Source of the DNA: Acidobacteria bacterium 13_2_20CM_2_57_6
GTDB taxonomy: Bacteria; Acidobacteriota; Terriglobia; Acidiferrales; UBA7541
Direction of reading: 5' to 3'
Assembly (NCBI GenBank): GCA_001917435.1
Contig: MNEA01000122.1
Coordinates: 1-64,000 of the forward strand
DNA: 64,000 bases
This document shows positions 1 through 10,632 of this stretch, piece after piece. A program made the position numbers and the translations under genes. Position 1 is the first letter of the stretch; the number at the start of each line of letters is the position of its first letter. The notes beneath the pieces are model-generated. The model saw nothing but the letters and a program-made list of their open reading frames with translations, had not been told where the DNA came from and did no database searches.

Positions 1-1394
<1,394 letters not shown>

Positions 1395-1639
1395 TTTTAT
1401 TTGAAAATCTGTGCACCGCGCCGCTTGTCTGCCGCCGGCCCCGTGCGTTGCCCGCTTCCCGCACTTTTGGGGCCCGACCCCTGCCGCTAAACACAGTTAT
1501 ATAGATGCATTTAGCCGCAAAACCGTTACTCCCAAAACCCTATTACGCTACACGCTTAAGTCCCGTATCGTCAACATTTTAATTCGTGGATTTCTGTGCA
1601 AGACTTGACGCTCAGGGCTTACTCTCCAAGGGGTTTGGA

Positions 1640-2185
1640 ATGGCTTCCGCGTTCTCGCATGGGGTTGCAGCCTTCGGCATAGGGGCCTGTTTCTACCGCT
1701 CAGGTACGCCAAAGCGAGTTTGGGTCGCGGGCATGTTTTGCTCGGTGATTCCCGACTTTGATGTGATCGGATTCCGATTGGGCATCCATTACGGTGACTT
1801 CTGGGGCCACCGTGGGTTCACGCACTCACTTCTTTTTGCCGCTCTCCTGGCGAGTATTGTAATGTTTATCGGATTTCGGCGAGTCGCATCGGGCCTAACC
1901 CGGCTCCCCATGTGGGTCTATTTCTTCCTAGCGACCGCCAGCCATGGTTTCCTGGACGCTATGACCGACGGCGGTCTGGGCGTGGCCTTCTTCTCCCCGT
2001 TCGACAACCACCGTTTTTTCCTTCCCTGGACCCCCATTCGAGTGTCGCCGATTGGCGTTGGACGGTTTTTTACAGACCGAGGTCTTGCGGTTCTCCAAAG
2101 TGAGCTCCTATGGATTTGCGTGCCCGCCGCGCTACTGGCGCTCACAGCCTGGCTGATCCGCCGACGAGCTGCTCCTTCCGCGTAG
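1640..2185 (+). CDS. YdjM-like membrane-bound putative metal-dependent hydrolase
   Basis: Resembles the YdjM/PF04307 family of inner-membrane putative metal-dependent hydrolases. Visible signatures are an N-terminal SHGV, a PDFD motif at about residue 37 and HRGFTHS at about residue 57, all typical metal-ligand positions of this family, followed by several hydrophobic segments and a short basic C-terminus (IRRRAAPSA). About 181 residues, within the usual family size. I place the start at ATG 1640 because AAGGGG lies six bases upstream; the ORF-track start at 1586 adds 18 residues with no similarity to the family. The gene is on the opposite strand to dnaG and rpoD and splits that pair. The substrate is unknown. 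Family identity is fairly secure, function is not. Confidence 0.8.
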   Translation: MASAFSHGVAAFGIGACFYRSGTPKRVWVAGMFCSVIPDFDVIGFRLGIHYGDFWGHRGFTHSLLFAALLASIVMFIGFRRVASGLTRLPMWVYFFLATASHGFLDAMTDGGLGVAFFSPFDNHRFFLPWTPIRVSPIGVGRFFTDRGLAVLQSELLWICVPAALLALTAWLIRRRAAPSA

Positions 2186-2552
2186 CCCGGAATGTCACCC
2201 CAGTTTCGAGGCTCGAAAGCCGGAATCTGTCACCGCGCTCCTACTTTTTCTCTTGACTTCTGTTATAATTTGAGTATACTACCTGTTAGGTAAATCTGCG
2301 CGGTTCCCTGTGCATTGATTTAGTTTGAGACCGGCTGATCCCGTCGTGGCCGTGTCCCGTCGAAATTCGCGGTCCCAGAGTTCTCCCTTTCGCCGTGAGC
2401 AACTTCTTCAGAATCAACACTTATACAAACGCCCGCCAAGTGTTGATTTTAAACCACTTACGCAAACTCTAAGTTCTTTACATGCAACTTACAAAAACCC
2501 GGGGGAAGGGCCGGTTAGCCGCTCCGATTCACATCCGTGAGCGCTTCGCTGG
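2186..2552. other. Non-coding gap between convergent YdjM-like and dnaG genes, with repeats
   Basis: No convincing gene. The left part holds two similar blocks, GCCCGGAATGTCACC (near 2186) and GCCGGAATCTGTCACC (near 2219), in direct orientation, with the perfect palindrome TTTCGAG-g-CTCGAAA (2204-2218) between them. Further right, TATAAT (2264-2269) is followed by TACCT-gtt-AGGTA (2280-2292), an operator-like inverted repeat. The ORF at 2325-2540 has no recognisable protein character. Confidence 0.5.
2280..2292. promoter_or_regulatory. Operator-like inverted repeat TACCT-N3-AGGTA
   Basis: Perfect 5+5 inverted repeat beginning 10 bases after a TATAAT hexamer on the plus strand. The arrangement looks like a repressed promoter, but the only TTGACT upstream is 5 bases from the hexamer, far too close for a -35, and no gene starts downstream on the plus strand before the antisense dnaG end. 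What binds it, if anything, is unknown. Confidence 0.3.
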
Positions 2553-4319
2553 TCACCTCGCTGCGGCGAGCCGGCGCATCAATTCCTGTTTTTTCTCTAG
2601 CAGGCCGCGAAGCTCCGGTGCGGCCGGGTTTGCTTCGATGCTGCGCTGCACGTCGGCCAGCTCTCGCTCCGCTTGCCGGTGCTGCAGCGCCTCGATGCAG
2701 CTCTGGGCTTCTTCCCAAGTCGGTTCGTTGGCTTCCTCGAACAAAATCTCGAAGAGCAGCCGCCGGTCGCGGTCTTCCAGCATCGCTCCTACTTCGGCAG
2801 CTTGCACCGGCTGGCCGGACGAGCTGGCGATCACCAGCGCCGCGAAGATTTTCTCCGTTTCCAGCCCATGATAAAGACGTGCATTTTGCAGTTGCTTGGC
2901 AAGCTCCTGCCGGAAGCCTTCCGCTTCCGCAAGCATTCGTATCAGCCGCCGCTCGACGGGCTTGGCGGCGCGCGCGACGAGTTCCGGCTGGGTCTTTACT
3001 TGGCTGCGGCGTTCCGTAGCCGCCTTGCTCAAAGCGGCGCGCAGCACCGGCTCCTCCAAACGGAGCTGCTGGGCGATGCGCGTGGCCCACTCGGAGCGCA
3101 AGATGCGGTTTGGAATCTTCTGGACGTACGGGAGGAGAAAATTCACCGCGCGCAGCTTCCCTTCTCCCGTCGACAAATCCATTTGCCGCGCCCTCGCAAT
3201 TAGGTAGTCCACGTACGGCGGTGCTTCTTTCAGCAATTTGAGGTACGCCTCCGCCCCCATCTCACGAATGAATAAATCTGGATCAGCTTTTTTGTTGCCT
3301 ACCGGAGGCAGCGCGAGCACGCGCACTTCAAAATCCTGTTCGAGCAACAGAGCAAGCGAACGTTCCGTTGCGGTTTGGCCCGCCATGTCCGGATCGTAAT
3401 TTACGATCACGCGTTTGGTGAACCGTTGCAGCAGCTTGATCTGCGGCTCCGCCAGGCTCGTACCGCAGCTTGCTACCACGTTGCTGATCCCCGCGCGCGC
3501 CACGGCGATGGCATCCATGTAGCCTTCTACCAGGATTGCGAATTCCTGCCGCCGGATTCCTTCCTTCGCGCGGTCCATGTGATACAGCACGTTGCTCTTG
3601 GAATAGATCGGGGTCTCGGGCGAGTTGAGATATTTCGGCATGTCGTCGCCCAACGCGCGCGCGCCGAACGCCACGATTTTTCCTGATTCATTCGCGATGG
3701 GAAATGTGATGCGCCGCCGGAAACGGTCGAACAGTCGCCCGGCAGTTTGGTCGCGCGAGGCCAGCCCGGATTCGGCGAGCAACTTTTCGTTGTACTTGGA
3801 TTTCAAATGGCACAGCAGAGCGTCGCCACCGCTCGGCGCGTATCCGATTCCGAACCGCGCGATGGCGTCCTTATCCAGCCCGCGGTCCTCCAGATAGGCC
3901 CGCGCTGCTTTTCCTTCCAGCGTCCCTTCGAGCTGCTTCACAAAAAAAGTCTGCGCCTCGCGGTGCATCTCAACCAGCAGGGCTCGCTGCTGATTCTCTT
4001 TGCGCTCCTCGGGCGAGCGCTCCTTCTGCCGGGGAACGGCGATCCCGCACTTCTCCGCCACGATGCGAATCGCTTCGGGAAATGCGCACTTCTCCATTTC
4101 CATCACAAACTTGAAAACGTCCCCGCCCACGCCGCATCCGAAGCAGTGATAAATCTGTTTCGTCGGATGCACCGCGAACGACGGCGATTTTTCCGCATGG
4201 AAGGGACACAGCCCGGTAAAATTTTGCCCGCTTTTTTTCAGGCGGACGTATTCGCCGACAACCCGGACGATGTCCGCTTGCTGCTTTACCCGATCCGCAA
4301 ATGATCCGGCTTCTGCCAT
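2553..4319 (-). CDS. dnaG: DNA primase DnaG
   Basis: Synthesises RNA primers at the replication fork together with the replicative helicase. The 588-residue product shows the CHC2 zinc-binding domain at the N-terminus with ligands C38, H41, C59 and C62 (CPFH and HCFGCG), the catalytic core, and a Toprim fold beginning around residue 255 with LVEGYMDAIAV and the metal-binding NYDPDMAG. The C-terminal helical region, expected to contact the helicase, is rich in charged residues and ends RRLAAAR. Length is normal for the family. It starts 18 bases after the stop of the amidohydrolase gene on the same strand, so the two are probably co-transcribed. rpoD follows downstream after the inverted YdjM-like gene. 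Confidence 0.97.
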   Translation of the reverse strand: MAEAGSFADRVKQQADIVRVVGEYVRLKKSGQNFTGLCPFHAEKSPSFAVHPTKQIYHCFGCGVGGDVFKFVMEMEKCAFPEAIRIVAEKCGIAVPRQKERSPEERKENQQRALLVEMHREAQTFFVKQLEGTLEGKAARAYLEDRGLDKDAIARFGIGYAPSGGDALLCHLKSKYNEKLLAESGLASRDQTAGRLFDRFRRRITFPIANESGKIVAFGARALGDDMPKYLNSPETPIYSKSNVLYHMDRAKEGIRRQEFAILVEGYMDAIAVARAGISNVVASCGTSLAEPQIKLLQRFTKRVIVNYDPDMAGQTATERSLALLLEQDFEVRVLALPPVGNKKADPDLFIREMGAEAYLKLLKEAPPYVDYLIARARQMDLSTGEGKLRAVNFLLPYVQKIPNRILRSEWATRIAQQLRLEEPVLRAALSKAATERRSQVKTQPELVARAAKPVERRLIRMLAEAEGFRQELAKQLQNARLYHGLETEKIFAALVIASSSGQPVQAAEVGAMLEDRDRRLLFEILFEEANEPTWEEAQSCIEALQHRQAERELADVQRSIEANPAAPELRGLLEKKQELMRRLAAAR

Positions 4320-4337
4320 TCTGTTCTTTGGCGAAGG

Positions 4338-5696
4338 TCAGCGCTTCGCATATTCGTTCTTGTAGACAGCGCCAGCCTTCATCACGAATTTTACATGCTC
4401 GAGGAGAGTGACATCCTTCGTCGGGTCGCCGTCAACGGCAATAACGTCGGCCCACTTCCCTGCTTCCAGCGAGCCGACGAGATATTTCGGACCGAGCAAA
4501 TCGGAGGCGTTGATCGTGGCGGTCTGGATGGCTGCCAGGGGCGTCATTCCTAATTGGACGTAAACGTGAAGCTCTCCGGCGTTAAGCCCATGGGGATAGA
4601 CGGCCGCATCCGTCCCGAGCGCCACTTTCACTCCTGCTGCAAACGCCTTCCCGACATTCTTGCGCATGGCGGCGATCACATCGCGCATCTTTTGCTTTGA
4701 ATACTCCGGCACGTCGCTGCGATCCAGGTTCTTTTCCATGTATTCGCCAAGAAAAAGCGTTGGCACTAGATACGTTCCGTTTTTTTTGAGCGTTGCGATT
4801 GCTGCGTCGTCCGTCAGGTGGCCATGCTCGACCGAATCGACACCGGCCTCCGAAGCCCAGCGCACGCCCTCCGCTCCGTGCGCATGCGCGGCCACGCGGC
4901 GCCCCAGCCGGTGGGCGTCCGCCACGATCGCCTTCATTTCCTCCAGCGTGTATTGCGAAGCGTTCGGATCATCGCCCTTCGATAACACGCCGCCAGTAGC
5001 GCAAATCTTGATCACGTCCGCGCCGTACTTAATGATTTCGCGAACCTTATGTTGCACCGCCTCCACGCCGTCCGCCACCCCGCCTCCTTGAAAATGAAAG
5101 GCCGGCGGCAGCAAGTTTTCGTCACAGTGGCCGCCAGTGATTCCCATGGCCGGTCCCGAGGCCACGATGCGCGGCCCAATCACGTCGCCATCGTTAATCG
5201 CGTCGCGCAGCGCAATGTCCGCGTAGTCTTTCGCGCCGAGGTTGCGCACGGTGGTAAACCCCGCTTCGAGCGTCCGCCGCGCGTTCCTCGCGCCATGCAG
5301 CGCTTCGCGCGCCGTGGAAATTTTCAATCCTTCATACGAGAGCGAACTCAGTTCAAAGGTCAAATGCGTGTGCATGTCGATCAGACCGGGCAGCAGCGTG
5401 GCATCCGGCAGATCGATCGTCGTGTCTCCCACAGCCGCTCTTACCTCGGCGGAGGGCGAGAGCTGCGAAATTTTGTCGCCTTCAATCACGATCGCCTGAT
5501 TCGCGCGCAACTCACCCGTGCGCACATTCAGCACACGCCCCGCGCGAATTACTGTCCTCTTAGGCGCTTGCGCCTGCGCGACCGTCGTGATTGCCATTCC
5601 GGCCAAGATCATCAGAATTGCCACGAAGCCCGCTCCCCATCGGCTGATTTCCGGACTTGTTCTTGCGTACGATTTTGAATGCTTAAACAATTTCAT
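4338..5696 (-). CDS. Secreted amidohydrolase (imidazolonepropionase/prolidase-like)
   Basis: Metal-dependent amidohydrolase of the cytosolic-deaminase/Xaa-Pro dipeptidase-like group. Metal-ligand motifs are visible in order: DMHTH near the start of the barrel, the possible carboxylated-lysine strand DVIKICATGG, HAHG, EHGH, and the terminal aspartate in LGTDAAVYPHG. I choose ATG 5696 over the ORF-track start at 5795: it follows GAGGTG by a normal distance and places a hydrophobic export segment (FVAILMILAGMAITTVAQA) near the N-terminus, giving 452 residues. The protein is therefore probably periplasmic or exported. It lies between mutS2 (130 bases upstream) and dnaG (18 bases downstream). The true substrate, peptide or cyclic amide, cannot be told from sequence. 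Confidence 0.88.
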   Translation of the reverse strand: MKLFKHSKSYARTSPEISRWGAGFVAILMILAGMAITTVAQAQAPKRTVIRAGRVLNVRTGELRANQAIVIEGDKISQLSPSAEVRAAVGDTTIDLPDATLLPGLIDMHTHLTFELSSLSYEGLKISTAREALHGARNARRTLEAGFTTVRNLGAKDYADIALRDAINDGDVIGPRIVASGPAMGITGGHCDENLLPPAFHFQGGGVADGVEAVQHKVREIIKYGADVIKICATGGVLSKGDDPNASQYTLEEMKAIVADAHRLGRRVAAHAHGAEGVRWASEAGVDSVEHGHLTDDAAIATLKKNGTYLVPTLFLGEYMEKNLDRSDVPEYSKQKMRDVIAAMRKNVGKAFAAGVKVALGTDAAVYPHGLNAGELHVYVQLGMTPLAAIQTATINASDLLGPKYLVGSLEAGKWADVIAVDGDPTKDVTLLEHVKFVMKAGAVYKNEYAKR

Positions 5697-5826
5697 CCAG
5701 GCACCTCGTTGTGAATTTGGCTTTCGGAGCGCGGCGAGTATAGCAAACAGGGCCGCATACATCCTTCCACAGGCAACTTTCGGGTCCTGGTCCACCTCCT
5801 AATTTCCAATTTCTGATTCTCATTTC

Positions 5827-8241
5827 CTATCTTTGCAACGCCACGATGGTGATTGCTTGCCCTCCGTGCTCCTCCGTTTCAAACGAATGTTTCTCAACCA
5901 ACGGATGCGAAGCCAGAAACTCACCAATCCCCTTGCGGAGCGCGCCCGTTCCGTGTCCATGGATGATCCTGATTCGCGCCTTGTGTGCCAGTGCGGCGTC
6001 GTCCAGGAATTTGTCCAGGCGGTCGGTGGCTTCTTCCACGGTCATGCCAATCACATTGATTTCATCGGAGACGCCGGCGTCGCCGCGCTGCGAAGTCACC
6101 GTCACGCTCTGCAGCTTTGCGGCTGGCGAAGTTGATTTTGGCACCGGAGCAGCACCTTCAATGCCCGTAATTTCGCCCAGCGCCACTTTCATCCGCAGTG
6201 GTCCGGCTTCGATTTCCGCGGACGATCCATCGATCCGCCGCAACATCACCGGCTTGCTGAATCCGCGCACGCGAATCTTCGTGCCCGGTTGCAGCCGGTC
6301 CAAGCTCACCGTCTCCAAGGAAGCGGCATTCGCACCCAGATCAGCTTGCGATTCCGAGATGGTCTGCACGACGGCGGCATTGAGCTCTTCGCGAGCCTCG
6401 CCTCGCACGTCCTGCATTTTCCGCCGCGCCGTTTTTTCCATCTGTGCGCGAAGCTCGCGTTCTTTTACCGCTTCGACAACTCGCGAAACGTTTTCGTCAA
6501 AGCGCTTCTGCATTTCCGCGAACTGCGTTTCCAGATCGCGAATGCGCTTCTGCTGGCGTTCCACCCACTCGGTGCGCAGCTTCTTGCGTTCTTCTTCTAG
6601 CGCATGCCGCTCTTCCACCATTTGTTTTTGCATGCGATCCAATTCGTCGCGGCTGCGGTGCAAGTAAGCGATCAGGTCCGCGGCTTCACGCGATTCGGGC
6701 GTCAATAACAACCTTGCGCGCTCGATGATTCCTGCGGCCATCCCCAGCCGCCTCGCAATCGCGATTCCGCTCGAGCCGCCCGGCACGCCTACCATCAAGC
6801 GGTATGTGGGTCGCAGCTTCACGTCATCGAATTCCACTGCCGCGTTCACCACACCTGGGGTGGTCGAGGCATAGGTCTTCAGCCGGTCATGGTGCGTCGT
6901 TGCCAGCACGATGCAGTTCTTGGCGCGAAATTCGTCCAGCAGCGCCACCGCCAGGGCGGCGCCTTCCTCCGGCGCGGTTCCCGTGCCCATCTCGTCCACC
7001 AGCACAAGAGAATTCGGCGTCGCCGCCTCCAGCATGGTTTTCAAATTCAGCATGTGGGCTGAGAAAGTAGACAAATCTGCCGCGATCGATTGCTCGTCGC
7101 CGATGTCCACCAGGACGCGGTCGAAAAGCGGCAGCACCGCGTGCTGCGCCGCCACCGGAATTCCGGATTGCGCCGCGAGCGCCGCCATTCCCGTGGTCTT
7201 CAGCGCCACTGTTTTGCCGCCCGTGTTTGGTCCGCTGATGACCAGCACGCGTTCTTCGCCGCCGAGGGTTAGCGTCATGGGTACAATGGCGCGATTTTCC
7301 TTGCGGAGTTTGTCCTCCAGCACCGGATGGCGCGCGCCTTCCAAACGCAATTCATTCGTTGCAGAAAACTCGGGCATCGCGGCGTCAAATTCCCCCGCGA
7401 ATCGCGCCCGTGCAAACACGCTATCAAGCTCCGCAATGGTCCCTGCAGCAGTGAGGAGCGGCCCGCGGATCATTTGCAATTTCTCAGTGAGCTCGCGCAA
7501 AATCCGCAGAATTTCCGCAGCTTCATCCTCGGCAAGCTGCACCAGTTGGTTGTTGGCTTCGACGGTTTCGAACGGCTCCAGGAAGACCGTTTGCCCCGTC
7601 GCGCTGGCTCCGTGCACCACGCCGGGAATGCTCCTCCGATGCTCGGCACGCACGGGAATCACGAAGCGATCGTTTCGCAGCGTAACGTAGTCTTCCCCTG
7701 CTTCCGCGTTTCGCGCGCGCAAAATCTGCTTCAAATTTCTTTGGATGCTCTCGCGGGTTTCCGTAATGCTCGCGCGGATTCGCCGCAGCGCCGCCGACGC
7801 ATCATCCTTGATCTCGCCGTTCGGCAAGACGCAGCGGCGGATGGCCGCTTGCATTTCTCGAAAATCACCCAGCGAAGCACCCCGTGCCGCCAATAAAGGA
7901 AACTTCGCCGTTTCTTCGCGAAACTGTTGCCGCAGCCACGCTGCCGTTTCCAGCAGCGACGCCGCATCCAGGAAGTCGCCCGGCTCCAGCACCGCGCCCG
8001 TCCCTTCGATGCGTTCCAGCCAGCCTTGCGGATCGACCAGCGCACCAAATCCCAGCTCGCGCCCCGCGCGGAGCCACTCGGCTGCCTCGCGAATCAGCGC
8101 AAACACCAATTTTAAAGCCGCGCGATCCATCCGCGGTTCGAGGTCGTTCACGGCGCGCCGCCCGGGCGCGCACGTCGTCCTCAGCCGCAACAATTCCCGC
8201 AGCTTGTCGAACTCCAATACGTCTTGCACCGTTCGTGACAT
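5827..8241 (-). CDS. mutS2: MutS2 family DNA-binding ATPase/endonuclease
   Basis: MutS2 is a MutS paralogue lacking the mismatch-recognition domain; family members act on branched DNA to limit recombination or rescue collided ribosomes. In the 804-residue product, Walker A GPNTGGKT is at 337-344, Walker B LVLVDEMGTGT at about 412-422, a long charged coiled coil covers about 500-640, and the C-terminal Smr nuclease domain (about 725-804) has RIIHGHGTGALRKGI. I start at ATG 8241 (MSRTVQDVLEFDKL, the usual MutS2 N-terminus); the longer ORF from 8511 would run through the upstream LOG gene in another frame. Only two bases separate this ATG from the stop of the LOG gene, so translation is probably coupled. 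Confidence 0.95.
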   Translation of the reverse strand: MSRTVQDVLEFDKLRELLRLRTTCAPGRRAVNDLEPRMDRAALKLVFALIREAAEWLRAGRELGFGALVDPQGWLERIEGTGAVLEPGDFLDAASLLETAAWLRQQFREETAKFPLLAARGASLGDFREMQAAIRRCVLPNGEIKDDASAALRRIRASITETRESIQRNLKQILRARNAEAGEDYVTLRNDRFVIPVRAEHRRSIPGVVHGASATGQTVFLEPFETVEANNQLVQLAEDEAAEILRILRELTEKLQMIRGPLLTAAGTIAELDSVFARARFAGEFDAAMPEFSATNELRLEGARHPVLEDKLRKENRAIVPMTLTLGGEERVLVISGPNTGGKTVALKTTGMAALAAQSGIPVAAQHAVLPLFDRVLVDIGDEQSIAADLSTFSAHMLNLKTMLEAATPNSLVLVDEMGTGTAPEEGAALAVALLDEFRAKNCIVLATTHHDRLKTYASTTPGVVNAAVEFDDVKLRPTYRLMVGVPGGSSGIAIARRLGMAAGIIERARLLLTPESREAADLIAYLHRSRDELDRMQKQMVEERHALEEERKKLRTEWVERQQKRIRDLETQFAEMQKRFDENVSRVVEAVKERELRAQMEKTARRKMQDVRGEAREELNAAVVQTISESQADLGANAASLETVSLDRLQPGTKIRVRGFSKPVMLRRIDGSSAEIEAGPLRMKVALGEITGIEGAAPVPKSTSPAAKLQSVTVTSQRGDAGVSDEINVIGMTVEEATDRLDKFLDDAALAHKARIRIIHGHGTGALRKGIGEFLASHPLVEKHSFETEEHGGQAITIVALQR

Positions 8242-8243
8242 CG

Positions 8244-8801
8244 TTATGTCTGCTTCAACTTCGTGGTCAGATGACTTGCCACGTCCCCCGGCGTCGCTGC
8301 CACATAGACGAGCCGCCCATTCGCCTCCCCCCACGGCGCGTGGTGTCCCAATTCCACTTGCCGCACGCGATCCAGAACCGGCTCCCAGAAACTTCCGAGC
8401 ACTGCAAACGGTTTTTGCGGCATCACGGCCTTGTTCAGCATTTCCCACACGACCGCAAGCTCCACGAGCGTGCCCGTCCCGCCTTTGCACGCCACGAAAG
8501 CGTCCGCGCATCGGATGAGCTCGAAGAGCCTCTCTTCCCAGGTCTGCACCCGCACTTCCAGGTCAATCCAGGGATTCAGCTTCGCCGTCTTGAAAAAATC
8601 CGCGGTCACACCGTACGTCTTGCCGCCGGCTTCTTTCGCGCCGCGCGACACCGCTTCCATCACGCCGCCATAGCCGCCGCTGCAGACAGAGAATCCGTGC
8701 TTCGCCAAAGCACGCCCCAGCACGCGCGCCTCTTCATAGTCCGCGTCACTTTCGCGCGGCCGCGAACTTCCAAATACCGTGACGATAAGTTCTTTCCCCA
8801 T
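8244..8801 (-). CDS. LOG family protein (cytokinin riboside 5'-monophosphate phosphoribohydrolase-like)
   Basis: Rossmann-fold nucleotide-binding protein of the LOG/TIGR00730 group, long mislabelled lysine decarboxylase. Visible motifs are TVFGSSRP at the first beta strand, SGGYGGVMEAV, and KGGTGTLVEL, a variant of the family's PGGxGTxxE signature in which the proline is replaced by lysine and the glutamate is kept. LOG enzymes hydrolyse nucleoside monophosphates to the free base and ribose phosphate. The ATG at 8801 (MGKELIV) is preferred to the TTG at 8807 because GAAG lies about eight bases upstream. It follows dacB by 15 bases and precedes mutS2 by two, so a dacB-LOG-mutS2 operon is likely. 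The bacterial role of such proteins is often purine or signal-base salvage; here it is unproven. Confidence 0.85.
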   Translation of the reverse strand: MGKELIVTVFGSSRPRESDADYEEARVLGRALAKHGFSVCSGGYGGVMEAVSRGAKEAGGKTYGVTADFFKTAKLNPWIDLEVRVQTWEERLFELIRCADAFVACKGGTGTLVELAVVWEMLNKAVMPQKPFAVLGSFWEPVLDRVRQVELGHHAPWGEANGRLVYVAATPGDVASHLTTKLKQT

Positions 8802-8816
8802 CTGCAATCTTCGACC

Positions 8817-10436
8817 TTACTGTGGGTGTTTGCGCTCACGGCCGCGCTTTGGCGGCGTTACGTTGAACTCCTCGATCATCGCCACGCACAGTCCGGTCAA
8901 GGCATCCGCGGCTTCGTGACTCTTTCCACCCTGATTGTTGCTCAGAAACGAAAAAATCAGCCGCCGACCGCCCGGCGTTTCCGCAAATCCAGAGAGAGTT
9001 CTAACGTGTTCTACGGACCCCGTCTTGGCATGAATCCGCCCCGCCGCCGGCGTGTTTTTCATGCGGTCTTCTAGCGTGCCGTCTATTCCCGCCACCGGCA
9101 GCGAAGCAAAGTAGGGCCCGAACCAGGATTGTTTTTGCGAAAAGTTCAGCAACGTCACGATGGCCCGCGGCGTCACCAAATCGTGCCGCGACAATCCCGA
9201 AGCGTCCGTTTGAATCACATCGCCCGGTTCGATTCCCGCCGTCGCGTAGAAGTCCGCAGGAACTTTCATCAAATCATCCGGCGTGGCCCACATTCCGCTC
9301 TGTCGCGCCACGGTCCTCAGCAGCATTTCCGTGTGCAGGTTCTGGCTGATCTTGTTGACCAGCTTCAGCGCGTCGCCCAGCGGCACCGAAACGTGCTCCG
9401 CCAGCACAACTGGATCGCCGACGGGTTCTGCGTGATTGTGCCGCGCCCTGGCCACGCCTACGACTCTTACTCCTCGTTCCTCCAGCAATCGCTTCACGAT
9501 GGCCGCGGCATGCTGCGCCGGCTCTTCGATTGCCAAAACCAGTTTCCGCGGCGCGCTCTTCGCCGGCAAGGTGCCTTTGACGACCACCAGATGCGATCCC
9601 GGCTCACGCGTGAGGGTCAGATCCGATTTCACGTCCGCAGCGGAAGTGCTCACATCATTTTGAACCATGAAATCCGGTGTCGCTGGACTTACCGCCGCTT
9701 GCACCGGATTGCCCGCCTGTTCGCCAGGCGTGAGCGTCAGCGCGACGGTATTGTCATCCACAACGATCGCGGAAATGGCTGCACCGTATTCCCAAACCAT
9801 GTCGTCGATTTCCCAGCCATTCGGATAGCGTTCCCGCGGAAAGTAGCTGTCATCACCGATAACGTCTCCCGATATTTCTTTGACTCCTTTGGCCACCAGC
9901 GCGTCGGCGAGTTCCAAGAGCGCTTTCTCCGGCGGACCGTCAAACTCTTCCTTCCGTTCATAGGGAAATTTTCTGTTCGATAGATTCGGATCGCCGTGAC
10001 CTACCAGCGTGACGTCTCCGCGCAGCGCTCCCTCACTCGAAATGGCGTCTTGCGTCTCCAGCGTCGTATGGAAGCGGTACTCCGGTCCGAGTTTCGCGAG
10101 GGCCAGCGCCGTGGTGAACAACTTCATGTTGGAAGCCGGCACGAAATATTTGTCCGCATTCTGCTCGTAAAGAGTCTCACCGCTCTCGGCGTCCGCAATG
10201 AGCAGTCCCCACTCTCCTTTGCTTGTGGGCGTGGTGGCGAGCAAAGCATCCGCGCGCACAGCGAATTTTGCGGTGGCCTTCTTGGAAGCCCCGCTCTTTT
10301 TCTTTGCGCCGCAACACGCCGGTTGTGTTTTTGCCTTCGCTTGCGCGCGAAGGAGTGGCGCGCCAATTCCGCAAACCCACACGACAGTCGCCACCGCTAC
10401 TATCGCCAATCGCTTCAAGATTCTTTGGATGTTCAT
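8817..10436 (-). CDS. dacB: D-alanyl-D-alanine carboxypeptidase/endopeptidase (PBP4, family S13)
   Basis: Penicillin-binding protein of family S13 that trims or cleaves peptidoglycan cross-links in the periplasm. All three active-site motifs are present: SxxK as SNMK with the nucleophile at S102, SxN as SQN around residue 365, and KTG in HAKTGSVEH around residue 485. The N-terminus is a clear export signal (LAIVAVATVVWVCGIGAPLL) followed by a lysine-rich linker containing two adjacent cysteines (PACCGAKKKSG) that is unusual for the family. Length (539) is slightly above the typical 450-500. First gene of the probable dacB-LOG-mutS2 unit; divergent from the SYLF gene with a 196-base promoter gap. 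Confidence 0.94.
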   Translation of the reverse strand: MNIQRILKRLAIVAVATVVWVCGIGAPLLRAQAKAKTQPACCGAKKKSGASKKATAKFAVRADALLATTPTSKGEWGLLIADAESGETLYEQNADKYFVPASNMKLFTTALALAKLGPEYRFHTTLETQDAISSEGALRGDVTLVGHGDPNLSNRKFPYERKEEFDGPPEKALLELADALVAKGVKEISGDVIGDDSYFPRERYPNGWEIDDMVWEYGAAISAIVVDDNTVALTLTPGEQAGNPVQAAVSPATPDFMVQNDVSTSAADVKSDLTLTREPGSHLVVVKGTLPAKSAPRKLVLAIEEPAQHAAAIVKRLLEERGVRVVGVARARHNHAEPVGDPVVLAEHVSVPLGDALKLVNKISQNLHTEMLLRTVARQSGMWATPDDLMKVPADFYATAGIEPGDVIQTDASGLSRHDLVTPRAIVTLLNFSQKQSWFGPYFASLPVAGIDGTLEDRMKNTPAAGRIHAKTGSVEHVRTLSGFAETPGGRRLIFSFLSNNQGGKSHEAADALTGLCVAMIEEFNVTPPKRGRERKHPQ

Positions 10437-10632
10437 TTATCGCTCGCGGCAAATCCGCCTCGCAAAAGTATAGTCGAAAGGCAACACTTTCCGTCGCTTC
10501 GGCGTCCAACGTAAAGAACTAACCCCTGCATCACGGCCATCGCGAAGGCTCCGTTCTCAAGGCGCAAGGTTGCGTCTGACCAGTGAGCACTCTATGATGG
10601 CTCTAGCCCAGAAAACTACGAAGAGGTGAACT

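Noticed and set aside
2253-2269. TTGACT and TATAAT as a sigma-70 promoter
   Set aside because: Only five bases separate the two hexamers; a functional pair needs 15-19.
7884-9074. 396-codon plus-strand ORF
   Set aside because: It runs antisense through mutS2, the LOG gene and dacB; high-GC shadow of real genes, with low-complexity Pro/Arg/His-rich composition and no motif.
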